From: an uncultured Clostridia bacterium
Lineage (GTDB): Bacteria > Bacillota > Clostridia > Christensenellales > Aristaeellaceae
Reading direction: 5' to 3'
Assembly (NCBI GenBank): GCA_946408995.1
Contig: CAMJUL010000006.1
Location: 1-64,000 of the forward strand
DNA length: 64,000 nucleotides
Shown here piece by piece: positions 27,480 through 36,142 of the stretch. The position numbers and the translations under genes were made by a program. The number at the start of each line of letters is the position of its first letter. The first letter of the stretch is position 1. Below the pieces are notes generated by a model. It saw only the letters and a program-made list of their open reading frames with translations. It was not told the origin of the DNA and did no database searches.

Positions 27480-28396
27480 TTTCTTGCCAGCCCCTTTCCG
27501 AATCTCGGTTTTTTCCCGGGTTTTTCGCTTTCTTCCCTGAAAACCCAGTTCAGCAGGGCCGTAAACACCAGGCACTCCGCAACGATGAAGATCGCCTGCG
27601 CGCTGGCGTAACTGTATTTGTGGTTGGAGAACATTTCCACATACATGGACAGCGCAGGCAGGTCCATATTGGCCCGCTCCAGCAGGACCCAAGGGGTATC
27701 GAACAATTTAAAAGAGCCGATCAGCGAGAAGGAAAGACAGACCTTCAGCATCGGTTTGATCATCGGAATCTGGATCCGGAAGGCCATCTTCGCACCGGAG
27801 GCGCCGTCCACCGTGGCCGCCTCCAGGATATCCCCCGGAATGGTTTTCAGCGCCCCGTACATCAGCAGCATATGATAGCCCACATACTGCCAGAGGCTGG
27901 GAATAAAGGAGAACCAGATCTTCGTATTCGCGTTGCCCAGAAACCCGTTCTTGGGGATCTGCCAGCTCAAGGATTCAAAAAGCTGCGGCAGCAGCCCTTT
28001 ATAAATGCGGCCCCACAAAAGGCTGACGACCACGGAGGAAATGACCACCGGCACAAAGAACGTATTCCGGTAAAAACGCTCCCCTTTGGGGCCGTTGGCC
28101 AGCAGCAGGGCGATCAGCAATGAAAACGGCAGCTGAATAAAAACAGAGAGCGCCGCGTACAAAAGGGAGTTGCCCACCGCGCCGGGAAAGCGGTTCCGGC
28201 GCCCCGGGGTCAGCATGGTGATGTAGTGTTCCAGCCCGGAAAAACGGGACGCGTCCCCGATCTTGGCGGGGATCTCATTCAACAGGCTGTACCACAATGT
28301 CTTGAAGATCGGAAAAATAACGATATACGTAAAAAAGAGCACAGTCGGCAGAACGAAGACCATGATGCTCCATTTGTTCGACAGAACGCGCTTCAT
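27476..28396 (-). CDS. sugar ABC permease, UgpA/MalF type
   Basis: A 306-aa inner membrane protein with six predicted transmembrane helices and the EAA motif (LEAATVDGASGAKMAFRIQIPM). The ATG at 28396 is chosen because GGGAGG lies about nine bases upstream. In-frame starts further up would run through the terminator hairpin at 28426-28460. It follows the binding protein gene across that hairpin, an arrangement that lets the binding protein be made in excess of the permeases. Confidence 0.92.
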   Translation of the reverse strand: MKRVLSNKWSIMVFVLPTVLFFTYIVIFPIFKTLWYSLLNEIPAKIGDASRFSGLEHYITMLTPGRRNRFPGAVGNSLLYAALSVFIQLPFSLLIALLLANGPKGERFYRNTFFVPVVISSVVVSLLWGRIYKGLLPQLFESLSWQIPKNGFLGNANTKIWFSFIPSLWQYVGYHMLLMYGALKTIPGDILEAATVDGASGAKMAFRIQIPMIKPMLKVCLSFSLIGSFKLFDTPWVLLERANMDLPALSMYVEMFSNHKYSYASAQAIFIVAECLVFTALLNWVFREESEKPGKKPRFGKGLARK

Positions 28397-28425
28397 GAGC
28401 GCACCTCCCATCGGATTGGAAATGG

Positions 28426-28460
28426 AAAAAACGGGAGTGGCGGGCGTTCCGCCACTCCCG
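28426..28460 (-). terminator. internal terminator between binding protein and permeases
   Basis: On the minus strand an 11-bp stem ending CACTCCCG is followed by TTTTTT. It lies within an operon, so it probably reduces but does not stop transcription into the permeases. Confidence 0.87.
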
Positions 28461-28470
28461 GAAGGGCCGC

Positions 28471-29712
28471 TTATTTGCCAAAGATGGTCTCCATGTCTTC
28501 GCACCACTGTTCGGGCGTGCTGGTTCCGGCCAGGACGTCGTACACGGTGTCGCCGATCAGGGTCGCATCATCGCCGCTCAGCGCGGTGTTGCCCCACAGC
28601 AGCAGGGAATCGCCCGCCGCGACCTGTTCCGCGATCTGGTTCATGACGGGGTTGCCGCACTGCACTTCGGTCTTCCAGGCAGGCAGGCCGGCGCCGCACT
28701 CAAAGCCGTTGTCCGACTGATGCTGCGCCAGGAACTGGCAGGCCACGAACGCTTCGGCGGGATGCTCGGTGTGGGCAGAGATGCTGAAGCCTTCGGCGGG
28801 GCCGCCCATCCACTGGTTGTCATAGCCCTTGCCCACGGCGGGGAATTTCACGGCCTTGACCTTGTTTTGCATCTCCGCGCTCAGGGAGCCGGAGAACCAC
28901 TGGCCATGGACGTACATCGGGATCTCGCCGTTGAAGTAGGGCACTTCGGATTCGTCACGGGTCAGGGAAAGCGCATCGTCCGGGAAAGCGCCCAGGTCGA
29001 TCAGCGTCTGGAAAGCGGTCATGGCTTCCTTCCAGTCATCGGTAAGGAAGGTGGCGCCTTCGGTCTTGTAGTAGCACGCGCGGCAGGCTTCATCGCCCAC
29101 GAACCGGAGCGCGATGATGTCCGTATACATGTTGGTCGGCCACTTGTCGCCGCCGCCCAGAGCCATGGGGACCACGCCGGCTTCCCGGAACGCCTTGACG
29201 GCCTCAAGCAGCTCGTCCCAGGTCTCGGGGATCTTCACGCCGTACTTGTCGAACAGTTCGGTGTTGCAGTACAGGCAGGAGCAGGCGTTGGTGTAGGGCA
29301 GCTGGTATACTTTGCCGTCAAAGGTCATGTTCGCCAGCGCGCCGCCGATCAGCTGACCCTTGATTTCATCGGTCAGATATTCGTCCAGGGGCAGGATATC
29401 GCCGCTGCTGACCAGGTTCCAGAGCACGCCGCCGGCGTTCCAGTAGAACACGTCCGGCAGACTGTCGGACAGGGCCAGGGTCTCTCCCTGATCCTTCCAG
29501 GCATTCGCCTCGTACCATTCGACTTCCAGCTTGATCTCGGGATGGGCCTCTTCGAACTCAGCCAGCGTCTTGAGCATGGGAGCGCGGTTCGCCTCGGTCT
29601 CCGCGGACCAGATGGAGGCGACCTTCAGGACCACCGGTCCGCCGTCGGCGAACGCGGCCGTCAGGCTCAGCGCCATCGCCAGAGCCAATGCCAAAGCAAG
29701 GATCTTCTTCAT
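28471..29712 (-). CDS. sugar ABC transporter substrate-binding protein (second system)
   Basis: A 413-aa extracellular solute-binding protein of family 1. A signal peptide MKKILALALALAMALSL ends in TAAFADGG, again without a lipobox Cys. The mature region has the family pattern FEEAHPEIKLEVEWYE and SDSLPDVFYWNAGG, and a C-terminal GTSTPEQWCEDME stretch. The ATG at 29712 has AAAGGAG about nine bases upstream. The facing genes encode a rhamnosidase and a GH42-like enzyme, so the ligand may be a pectin-derived or rhamnose-containing oligosaccharide. That is inferred from neighbourhood only. Confidence 0.9.
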   Translation of the reverse strand: MKKILALALALAMALSLTAAFADGGPVVLKVASIWSAETEANRAPMLKTLAEFEEAHPEIKLEVEWYEANAWKDQGETLALSDSLPDVFYWNAGGVLWNLVSSGDILPLDEYLTDEIKGQLIGGALANMTFDGKVYQLPYTNACSCLYCNTELFDKYGVKIPETWDELLEAVKAFREAGVVPMALGGGDKWPTNMYTDIIALRFVGDEACRACYYKTEGATFLTDDWKEAMTAFQTLIDLGAFPDDALSLTRDESEVPYFNGEIPMYVHGQWFSGSLSAEMQNKVKAVKFPAVGKGYDNQWMGGPAEGFSISAHTEHPAEAFVACQFLAQHQSDNGFECGAGLPAWKTEVQCGNPVMNQIAEQVAAGDSLLLWGNTALSGDDATLIGDTVYDVLAGTSTPEQWCEDMETIFGK

Positions 29713-29765
29713 ACCTAAGACTCCTTTCGAATATTCTTCTGCGCTTCTTCGCAGCATCTGACTGC

Positions 29766-29794
29766 ATTGTAATCCCTGTCCGCACGATTTTCAA
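29766..29794 (-). promoter_or_regulatory. promoter of the second sugar ABC operon
   Basis: On the minus strand TTGAAA is followed after 17 bases by TACAAT, about 55 bases before the binding protein start. Confidence 0.78.
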
Positions 29795-29888
29795 GGCTTT
29801 GGGTTAAATTCAACCACAAATGACATGAATTGCGCAATTTCTGATCAGCGTGAGGGGGACAAAGGAAGCAAAAAACGCCGATCCCGGC

Positions 29889-29917
29889 TTGACAGGCCGA
29901 TCCGGACCCGTTACACT
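29889..29917 (+). promoter_or_regulatory. promoter of the GH42-like/GH78 pair
   Basis: TTGACA is followed after 17 bases by TACACT, about 59 bases before the ATG at 29976. With the facing promoter it forms a divergent control region (29713-29975). I see no obvious operator palindrome there. Confidence 0.72.
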
Positions 29918-29975
29918 CAAACCACGGATCAAACGGACGTTCGTCAAACGCATATTCAATCAAGGGAGGGTTCCC

Positions 29976-32120
29976 ATGGAACTTGGCGTGTACTTTGACG
30001 CATGGTACAAGCACAACCACTGCTATCACCCGAGCCTTCCCCTGCGCAGCCGGCAGATGATAGAGGACCTGGAAAGCTATCACGCGACGGTGCTGGCCTG
30101 GGCCGGGCTCGGCGGCGGGAGCATCAGCCTGCCCTATCTTGCCCACGAGGCCTTTGGCCCTGTGGATCCCCGGATGCAGCTCTACGGCTTCATGAACGAC
30201 AGCGAGTTCGTTGCCGAATGCAGCCGCCGGGGCATCCGGCTTTTCGGCGTCGTGTTTGAGGTCCAGGGCTGGGAATTTCCAGCGGTCTTTGATGAAGAGG
30301 GAAAGATCAAACGCTTGAACCTCCTGGCCCAGGAAACCGAAGGCCACGGCTGGTACGGCCTGCGGGAGTTCAGCCGGGACACCTGTCCCGCGGCCTTTCC
30401 CACCTCCCTGAAGGACTATTATCCGGACGGCATCCGGGACGAGGACGGGAACCTCGTGGAGGACCTTTTGGAAGCCTGCTGCACCCGGGACCGGTTCGGC
30501 GCGCCCATTCACGCCCGGTGGGTCGAGGTGAAGGGGCATCGGGAAGAAGCCTACCAGATGTGCCGGAACAACCCGGTATGGCGGGAATACCTCAAAAAGG
30601 TCATGGAGCTCCAGATCGACGCCGGCGTGCCCGGGATCCAGCTGGATGAATGCGAGCTGCCCATGACCTCCATCTCCTCCGGCGGGTGCTTCTGCGCAAG
30701 CTGCATGAAGCAGTTTTCCCGCTGGCTGAAGGAGCGGAAGACGGAGGGAAAACTGCCGCCCGAACTGGAGGGCGTCGACCTGGACACCTTCCACTACGGC
30801 AAATACCTGAAGGACCGCGGCTGCTCCTACCCGGAGGGCGCGCCCCTTTACCGGGTCTACTGGGAATTTCAGGTGCGCCAGGTACGGAAATACTTTGGTG
30901 AACTGGCGGATCACGCCCGGGCATACGCAAAGGAAAAATACGGACGGACCCTGGAGATCTCCGGCAACTTCTTCAACATGCAGCCGGCCTATTACCCCAT
31001 CGAAAACAAGGTGGATCTCGTCATTACGGAAATGGAGCATACCCTGTTCCGCCAGCCCTGCTATTACCGCTACTGCGCGGGCTTCGCCGCAGGAAAGCCG
31101 GTCATCGTAGCCGAAAACCCCTATGGGGGGATCGTCCCCCGGATGCTGGAAATGCTGGACAGGGGAAAAGGATACGACCTGTACCGGATCTTCCTCCTGG
31201 AAGCGTCCATGTACGGCTGCAACATGTCCGTGCCTTACGGCGGATGGATGGGCAACACGATCAAGGATTCCTTCTGGCCGCCGCGGGAAGTCACAGCCGA
31301 GGTCCAGGATTTCCTGTATGAGCACGCGTCCTGCTTCCCCAGGACCCGGAGCCGGGGAGCGGCGGTGCTGTACGGCTATGCCAGCTATTCCTGGCGGGAT
31401 TCCAGCAAGGGCAGCGGCGCCAACGGCATGCAGGACTCCTTCCGGGACCTGATGGACGCCACGGCAGCGCAGTGGCTGGACCCGGAGAGCAAACCCGTTC
31501 CCTTCTGGGACTTCATCCGGGCCATGAGCGCGCAAAACGCCCAGTATGACGTGGTGATGCTGCCGGACGGCGACCTGCGGGCGGACGACCTCCCCCCGGA
31601 CGCGCTGGAGGGGTATCCGCTGGTCATCGTGCCGGACTGCTTCACGCTGACGGAGCGCCAGCAAAGCATGCTGAAGGCGTACGCAAAAGGAGGGGGGAAG
31701 GTGCTGGCCGCCGGAAGGCTGGCGGAAGGCACCGATCTCGCCCAGGCGCTGGATCAAACCGGGAACGCGGTGTTCGTCTCCCTGGAGGGCGGGCAGGATG
31801 CCTATGTGAAACGCTTCATGAAAGCCTTCGAAGCCCTTTACGGACCGGTCGCGCCGGTGGAGTGCCGCGCGGAAAAGGCCGGCGTCCAGCGGTACGACGC
31901 CGACGGAAAAACCTGGATCCACGTGATGAACTACCGCTACGACGAATCTCAGGACCAGGTGCTGCCCTTTGACTGCCTGCGCGTGCGCGTTCCGGACGCC
32001 GAAGGGAAAACCCTGAAGGTGTTCACGCCCCGGGGCGTCCAGGAGCCGCAGTGTGTCCTTGAGGGCAGCGATCTGATGATCAGGAACGCGGGGGTGTATA
32101 CCCTCATCGAATTGGCCTGA
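29976..32120 (+). CDS. GH42-like TIM-barrel protein with beta-galactosidase trimerization-like domain
   Basis: A 714-aa cytosolic protein without a signal peptide. Residues 1 to about 430 look like a TIM barrel, with IQLDECELP (Glu225) and LVITEMEHT (Glu352) at the ends of predicted strands, which are good candidates for acid/base and nucleophile. Residues about 460-620 resemble the class I amidotransferase-like trimerization domain of GH42 (YDVVMLPDGDLRADDL, YPLVIVPDCFTLTERQ). A small beta-domain closes the protein. It is not a standard GH42, so the family assignment is open. Co-transcription with a GH78 rhamnosidase suggests hydrolysis of a plant-derived galactoside or rhamnoside. The ATG follows AAGGGAGGG by about six bases. 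Confidence 0.68.
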   Translation: MELGVYFDAWYKHNHCYHPSLPLRSRQMIEDLESYHATVLAWAGLGGGSISLPYLAHEAFGPVDPRMQLYGFMNDSEFVAECSRRGIRLFGVVFEVQGWEFPAVFDEEGKIKRLNLLAQETEGHGWYGLREFSRDTCPAAFPTSLKDYYPDGIRDEDGNLVEDLLEACCTRDRFGAPIHARWVEVKGHREEAYQMCRNNPVWREYLKKVMELQIDAGVPGIQLDECELPMTSISSGGCFCASCMKQFSRWLKERKTEGKLPPELEGVDLDTFHYGKYLKDRGCSYPEGAPLYRVYWEFQVRQVRKYFGELADHARAYAKEKYGRTLEISGNFFNMQPAYYPIENKVDLVITEMEHTLFRQPCYYRYCAGFAAGKPVIVAENPYGGIVPRMLEMLDRGKGYDLYRIFLLEASMYGCNMSVPYGGWMGNTIKDSFWPPREVTAEVQDFLYEHASCFPRTRSRGAAVLYGYASYSWRDSSKGSGANGMQDSFRDLMDATAAQWLDPESKPVPFWDFIRAMSAQNAQYDVVMLPDGDLRADDLPPDALEGYPLVIVPDCFTLTERQQSMLKAYAKGGGKVLAAGRLAEGTDLAQALDQTGNAVFVSLEGGQDAYVKRFMKAFEALYGPVAPVECRAEKAGVQRYDADGKTWIHVMNYRYDESQDQVLPFDCLRVRVPDAEGKTLKVFTPRGVQEPQCVLEGSDLMIRNAGVYTLIELA

Positions 32121-32157
32121 CGCCTGAATTGCGTTTCGGAAAGGAAGGGATGAGCGG

Positions 32158-34338
32158 ATGCTGATCAAAAACGCATCCTGGATCACGCTGAAAGGAGCCT
32201 CCTCCACGGTGAACCCGGTCTTCCGGAGGCGGTTCGTCTGTGAAACGCCTCTCCGGGAAGCCTTCCTGGAGGTGACCTGCGACGGCGTATACGAAGCGGT
32301 GCTGAACGGGAAACGGGTGGGAAACTTTATCCTGGCGCCCGGATGGACGGAGTATCCCAAGCGTCTGCAGGTGCAGCGCTACGATGTCGCGGATCTGATC
32401 AGCACGGGGGAAAACACGCTGGAGATCACCGTGGGAAACGGCTGGTTCCGGCGGACCAACGCCCCGTGGACCGGGACAAGGAACCCGGACGAGTTCCTTC
32501 CGCCCATGCTGATCGCCGTCCTGCTTTTGACAGACGGGGACGGGAAAACGCAGGTCCTCCCGACGGACGGGCAGTGGGAAGCCGCGGAGAGCACCATCAC
32601 AAAAAGCGGCATCTTCTACGGGGAAGACGTGGATATGACCCGGACGCCCTCCTTCGGGCCGGCCGAAATCTGTGAATTTCCCAAGGATCTCCTGATCGCG
32701 CAGGAAGGGCCCGAGGTGCACGAGCAGGAAACGGTTTTCCCGCGGCGCTCCTTCCGGACGCCGAAGGGGGAATGGGTCCTCGACTTTGGACAGAACATGA
32801 CGGGGTATATGGTCTTTGACCTGGAAGCGCACGCCGGGGAGAAGCTGTACTTCTCCACCGCGGAAGTGCTGGACAAAGAGGGCAATTTTTACACATCCAA
32901 CTACCGCTCCGCCCGCAGCAAACTGCATTATATCTGCCGGGAAGGAAAACAGACCTACCGGCCGCGCCTGACCTTCTTTGGCTTCCGCTACCTGCGTCTC
33001 GACGAGGTGCCGGAGGGGTTCTCCGCTTCCCAGGTCCGCTCCGTCGTCCTGCATTCCGAAATGAAGCGCACCGGATGGCTGGAAAGCAGCGACCCCCTGC
33101 TGGACCGGCTGTTTTCCAACATTCTCTGGACCATGAAGAGCAACTACCTGGACATTCCGACGGACTGTCCCCAGCGGGACGAGCGCTACGGCTGGACCGG
33201 GGACGGCCAATTGTTCTCCCGGGCAGGCATGTACCTGTATGACACGCGTCATTTTTTCCGGAAATGGCTGGCGGACATGCGGTCCGCCCAATGGGAGAAC
33301 GGCTGGGTGCCGGAAGTCATCCCGAGCCTGACTGCCTACAAGCCCGGCGGCGCCGGGTGGTCCGACGCGGTGACGATCATCCCCTGGAACCTTTACGAGG
33401 CCTACGGCGATCTCTCCTTCCTCTCCGACATGTACGAGGCGATGGAAAAATGGATCGCCTACGTGCCGACGGTCTCCACGACGAAGGACCTGTTCACCGG
33501 CTGCTGGACCTACGGCGACTGGCTGGCGCTGGACCTGCCGGAGGATTACGTGCCTGAAACCATTGAACAGGCCAAGCGCGGCTACAGCAAGGACGATCTG
33601 GTCTGCAGCGCGTTCTACGCCAATTCCGTACACAACGTCCTCCGGGCGGGCCGTCTTCTGGGCCGGGACGTGAGCGGATATGAGGCGCTTTACGAACGGA
33701 TCGTGAAGGCTTACAAAGCGCGGTTTTCCGGGCAGCTGAACACGCAGACGGAGAAGGTGCTGACGCTGCACTTCGGCCTGACGGATGAGCCGCAGAAGCT
33801 GGCGGATGCCCTCGCAAAGCAGATCCTGGACTGCGGAACCCAGCTGCAGACCGGCCTTGTAGGGACGCCCTACCTGCTTCATGAATTGACCCGGTACGGT
33901 TACGCAAAGCTTGCCTGGTCCCTGCTTCTGCGCAAGGAATACCCCGGATGGCTGTATTCCGTCTCCAAAGGCGCGACCACCGTCTGGGAACACTGGGACG
34001 GGATCAAACCGGACGGCACCTTCTGGGACGACGACATGAACTCCTACAACCATTATGCCTATGCTTCCGTGGCGGACTGGCTTTTCGGGGCCGCCGCCGG
34101 CATCACGCCCGCTTCCCCCGGCTATGCCCGCGCGCGGATCGCCCCGAATCCGGATCCGCGTCTGAAGCGCCTAAATGCGGTTCTGGATACCGTGCGGGGG
34201 AAGATCCGTTCCTCGTGGACGTATAATACCGAGGGCGGGATCCGCTTTGAGATCGACACGCCGGTGGAGACCGAGGTCGTGATCGGCGGGGTCGAAAGGA
34301 CCGTGCCCCCCGGCAGGTACGTCCTTTGGGACGCGTAA
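32158..34338 (+). CDS. GH78-type alpha-L-rhamnosidase
   Basis: A 726-aa enzyme removing terminal alpha-L-rhamnose. N-terminal beta-sandwich domains have the YEAVLNGKRVGNFILAPGWTEY pattern. The (alpha/alpha)6 barrel includes DCPQRDERYGWTGDGQ, where the acidic residues form the active site. The C-terminal domain begins with the late FGAAAGITPASPGYARARIAPNP motif. There is no signal peptide, so it works on imported substrates. It follows the GH42-like gene by 37 bases with its own ribosome site. It faces the second ABC importer, with which it probably forms a functional unit for rhamnose-containing oligosaccharides. Confidence 0.92.
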   Translation: MLIKNASWITLKGASSTVNPVFRRRFVCETPLREAFLEVTCDGVYEAVLNGKRVGNFILAPGWTEYPKRLQVQRYDVADLISTGENTLEITVGNGWFRRTNAPWTGTRNPDEFLPPMLIAVLLLTDGDGKTQVLPTDGQWEAAESTITKSGIFYGEDVDMTRTPSFGPAEICEFPKDLLIAQEGPEVHEQETVFPRRSFRTPKGEWVLDFGQNMTGYMVFDLEAHAGEKLYFSTAEVLDKEGNFYTSNYRSARSKLHYICREGKQTYRPRLTFFGFRYLRLDEVPEGFSASQVRSVVLHSEMKRTGWLESSDPLLDRLFSNILWTMKSNYLDIPTDCPQRDERYGWTGDGQLFSRAGMYLYDTRHFFRKWLADMRSAQWENGWVPEVIPSLTAYKPGGAGWSDAVTIIPWNLYEAYGDLSFLSDMYEAMEKWIAYVPTVSTTKDLFTGCWTYGDWLALDLPEDYVPETIEQAKRGYSKDDLVCSAFYANSVHNVLRAGRLLGRDVSGYEALYERIVKAYKARFSGQLNTQTEKVLTLHFGLTDEPQKLADALAKQILDCGTQLQTGLVGTPYLLHELTRYGYAKLAWSLLLRKEYPGWLYSVSKGATTVWEHWDGIKPDGTFWDDDMNSYNHYAYASVADWLFGAAAGITPASPGYARARIAPNPDPRLKRLNAVLDTVRGKIRSSWTYNTEGGIRFEIDTPVETEVVIGGVERTVPPGRYVLWDA

Positions 34339-34388
34339 GGGACGCGTCCGTCCCCAGGACGGCAGGCAAACCGTGTTCCTTTGCCAAT

Positions 34389-34430
34389 CCAAAAGGAAGC
34401 GCAGGTCTTTGGGACCGCGCTTCCTTTTGG
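34389..34430. terminator. long hairpin between convergent genes
   Basis: A 14-bp stem (CCAAAAGGAAGCGC and its complement) is extended by four more pairs around loop TTTG. The arm ends in TTCCTTTTGG on both strands, so it could stop transcription from the rhamnosidase side and the tsf side. Confidence 0.65.
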
Positions 34431-34447
34431 AATCCTCCATGATCCAA

Positions 34448-34479
34448 AGAACGGGACGATCCGCGGATCGTCCCGTTCT
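34448..34479. terminator. perfect 32-bp palindrome downstream of tsf
   Basis: An exact inverted repeat with 16-base arms and no spacer lies between the convergent GH78 and tsf genes, 63 bases after the tsf stop. The 34339-34541 gap holds only this and the hairpin at 34389. Confidence 0.6.
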
Positions 34480-34541
34480 CCTGGTCTTTTGTTTGCGTAT
34501 CGCCTGCTTTCTTCCCGTCCGCAGGCGGTCCGGAAAGAGGC

Positions 34542-35198
34542 TCAGGCCTTCTTGGTCATTTCGGCGATTTCGTCGGCGAGATTGCTCTCCTTCTTCTCGA
34601 TGCCTTCGCCGCACTCAAAGCGGACGAACCGGCGGATGGAGATCTTTTCGCCGCTGGCCAGGGTCGCCTCGTTCACCAGGGTCGCGATGTTCTTCTCGGG
34701 ATCCTTGACAAAGGCCTGCTCCAGCAGCACGTTCTCCTTGTAGTACTTTTCGATGCGGCCTTCCACCATGCGCTCCACGATCTTTTCGGGCTTGCCCTCG
34801 TTGAGCGCCTGCTGGCGGAGGATCTCCTTTTCCTTCTCGAGCACTTCCGCGGGGACCTCTTCCTTGCTCACGCACAGGGGGTTGGTCGCGGCGATCTGCA
34901 GGGCCACGTCATGGCAGAGGGTCTTGAAGGTATCGGTCTTGGCGACGAAGTCGGTCTCGCAGTTGACTTCCACCAGCACGCCGATCTTGCCGCCCATGTG
35001 GATATAGCTCTCGACGGCGCCTTCGCTGGCCACGCGGCCGGCCTTCTTGGCGGCGGCGGCAAGGCCCTTCTCACGCAGGTAGGCAACGGCCTTTTCCATA
35101 TCGCCGTCGGATTCCACCAGGGCCTTTTTGCAGTCCATCATGCCGGCCTGGGTACGTTCGCGCAGTTCCTTAACCATCTGGGAAGTAACAGCAGCCAT
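34542..35198 (-). CDS. tsf: elongation factor Ts
   Basis: A 218-aa EF-Ts, the nucleotide exchange factor for EF-Tu. It has the N-terminal UBA-like domain ([16 protein letters not shown]) with the TDFV-type core motif [13 protein letters not shown], followed by a single shortened coiled region and the C-terminal domain. The length matches the short clostridial form. It follows rpsB by 33 bases, the usual bacterial arrangement, and is co-transcribed with it. Confidence 0.98.
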   Translation of the reverse strand: MAAVTSQMVKELRERTQAGMMDCKKALVESDGDMEKAVAYLREKGLAAAAKKAGRVASEGAVESYIHMGGKIGVLVEVNCETDFVAKTDTFKTLCHDVALQIAATNPLCVSKEEVPAEVLEKEKEILRQQALNEGKPEKIVERMVEGRIEKYYKENVLLEQAFVKDPEKNIATLVNEATLASGEKISIRRFVRFECGEGIEKKESNLADEIAEMTKKA

Positions 35199-35231
35199 GG
35201 GAAATACCCTCCTATCAATTTCAAAAATGTG

Positions 35232-35963
35232 TCAGGCGTTCTCTTCCGCGGGGGCTTCGGCGGCTTCTTCCGCGTCCTGCTCGCCCTGACGGCCTTCCAG
35301 AACGGCGTCGGCCATTTTGCCGGCGATCAGCTTGACGGCACGGATGGCGTCGTCGTTGCCGGGGATCACGTAATCCACCTCATCGGGATCGCAGTTGGTA
35401 TCCACGATGGCCACGATCGGGATGCCCAGGGTGCGGGCTTCGGCCACGGCGATGTGCTCCTTCCGGGGATCCACCACGAACAGGGCGCCGGGCAGGGTCT
35501 TCATCTCACGGATGCCGCCCAGGTTGGCTTCCAGCTTTTCGCGCTCGCGCTGCAGCTTGATGACTTCCTTCTTGGGCAGGACTTCGAACTGGCCGTTGGC
35601 TTCCATCTTGTCGATCTCGTTCAGACGGTCCACACGGGAACGGATGGTGCGGAAGTTGGTCAGCATGCCGCCCAGCCAGCGGTTGTTGACATAGAACATG
35701 TTGCAGCGCTTGGCTTCGGCTTCGATGCTCTCCTGCGCCTGCTTCTTGGTGCCCACGAACAATACGGACTTGCCTTCCATGGCAAGATTGCGGACGAACA
35801 TGTACGCTTCATCGATCTTGCGGACGGTCTTCTGCAGGTCGATGATGTAAATGCCGTTGCGCTCCGTGAAAATGTACGGAGCCATCTTGGGGTTCCAGCG
35901 GCGGGTCTGGTGTCCGAAATGGACGCCGGCTTCCAGCAGATGCTTCATAGAAATGACAGCCAT
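35232..35963 (-). CDS. rpsB: 30S ribosomal protein S2
   Basis: A 243-aa S2 protein starting [25 protein letters not shown], with the [23 protein letters not shown] signature near residue 190 and an acidic Ala-rich tail. The ATG at 35963 has AAGGAGG about eight bases upstream, and an extension to 36008 is rejected. It is the first gene of the rpsB-tsf operon. The leader of about 100 bases is GC-rich and could fold, but I cannot assign a defined S2 regulatory structure. Confidence 0.98.
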   Translation of the reverse strand: MAVISMKHLLEAGVHFGHQTRRWNPKMAPYIFTERNGIYIIDLQKTVRKIDEAYMFVRNLAMEGKSVLFVGTKKQAQESIEAEAKRCNMFYVNNRWLGGMLTNFRTIRSRVDRLNEIDKMEANGQFEVLPKKEVIKLQREREKLEANLGGIREMKTLPGALFVVDPRKEHIAVAEARTLGIPIVAIVDTNCDPDEVDYVIPGNDDAIRAVKLIAGKMADAVLEGRQGEQDAEEAAEAPAEENA

Positions 35964-36071
35964 GGGTTCTTCCTCCTTGTTTTTTCCACCGCGCGCTTCG
36001 TCTGTCACCGGTCACTGCTCGGGTCAAAACAGCACAAACGGCGCATCCGCGCGCGTGCGTGATACCCGGAT

Positions 36072-36100
36072 AGTCTACCACAGAAAAAGGGCTTTTGCAA
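36072..36100 (-). promoter_or_regulatory. promoter of rpsB-tsf, overlapping an upstream terminator
   Basis: On the minus strand TTGCAA is followed after 17 bases by TAGACT. The -35 hexamer is part of the loop and stem of the terminator at 36085-36108. Confidence 0.6.
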
Positions 36101-36108
36101 GCCCTTTT
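36085..36108. terminator. bidirectional terminator between the PP2C gene and rpsB
   Basis: A 10-bp stem (AAAAGGGCTT/AAGCCCTTTT) with a 4-base loop carries T-tracts on both strands. On the minus strand it closes the long RiPP/PP2C transcription unit. Confidence 0.87.
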
Positions 36109-36142
36109 CCGCAGGTCCTTCGGCGTCTTTCGGCGCCCGGGG

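Noticed and set aside
29715..32360. Long minus-strand frame opposite the GH42-like gene
   Set aside because: It covers the divergent promoter region and has low-complexity composition. The plus-strand protein has coherent domains.
35964..36071. Ribosomal protein S2 leader regulatory RNA
   Set aside because: The leader is GC-rich and can pair with itself, but I could not match a defined S2 leader structure.
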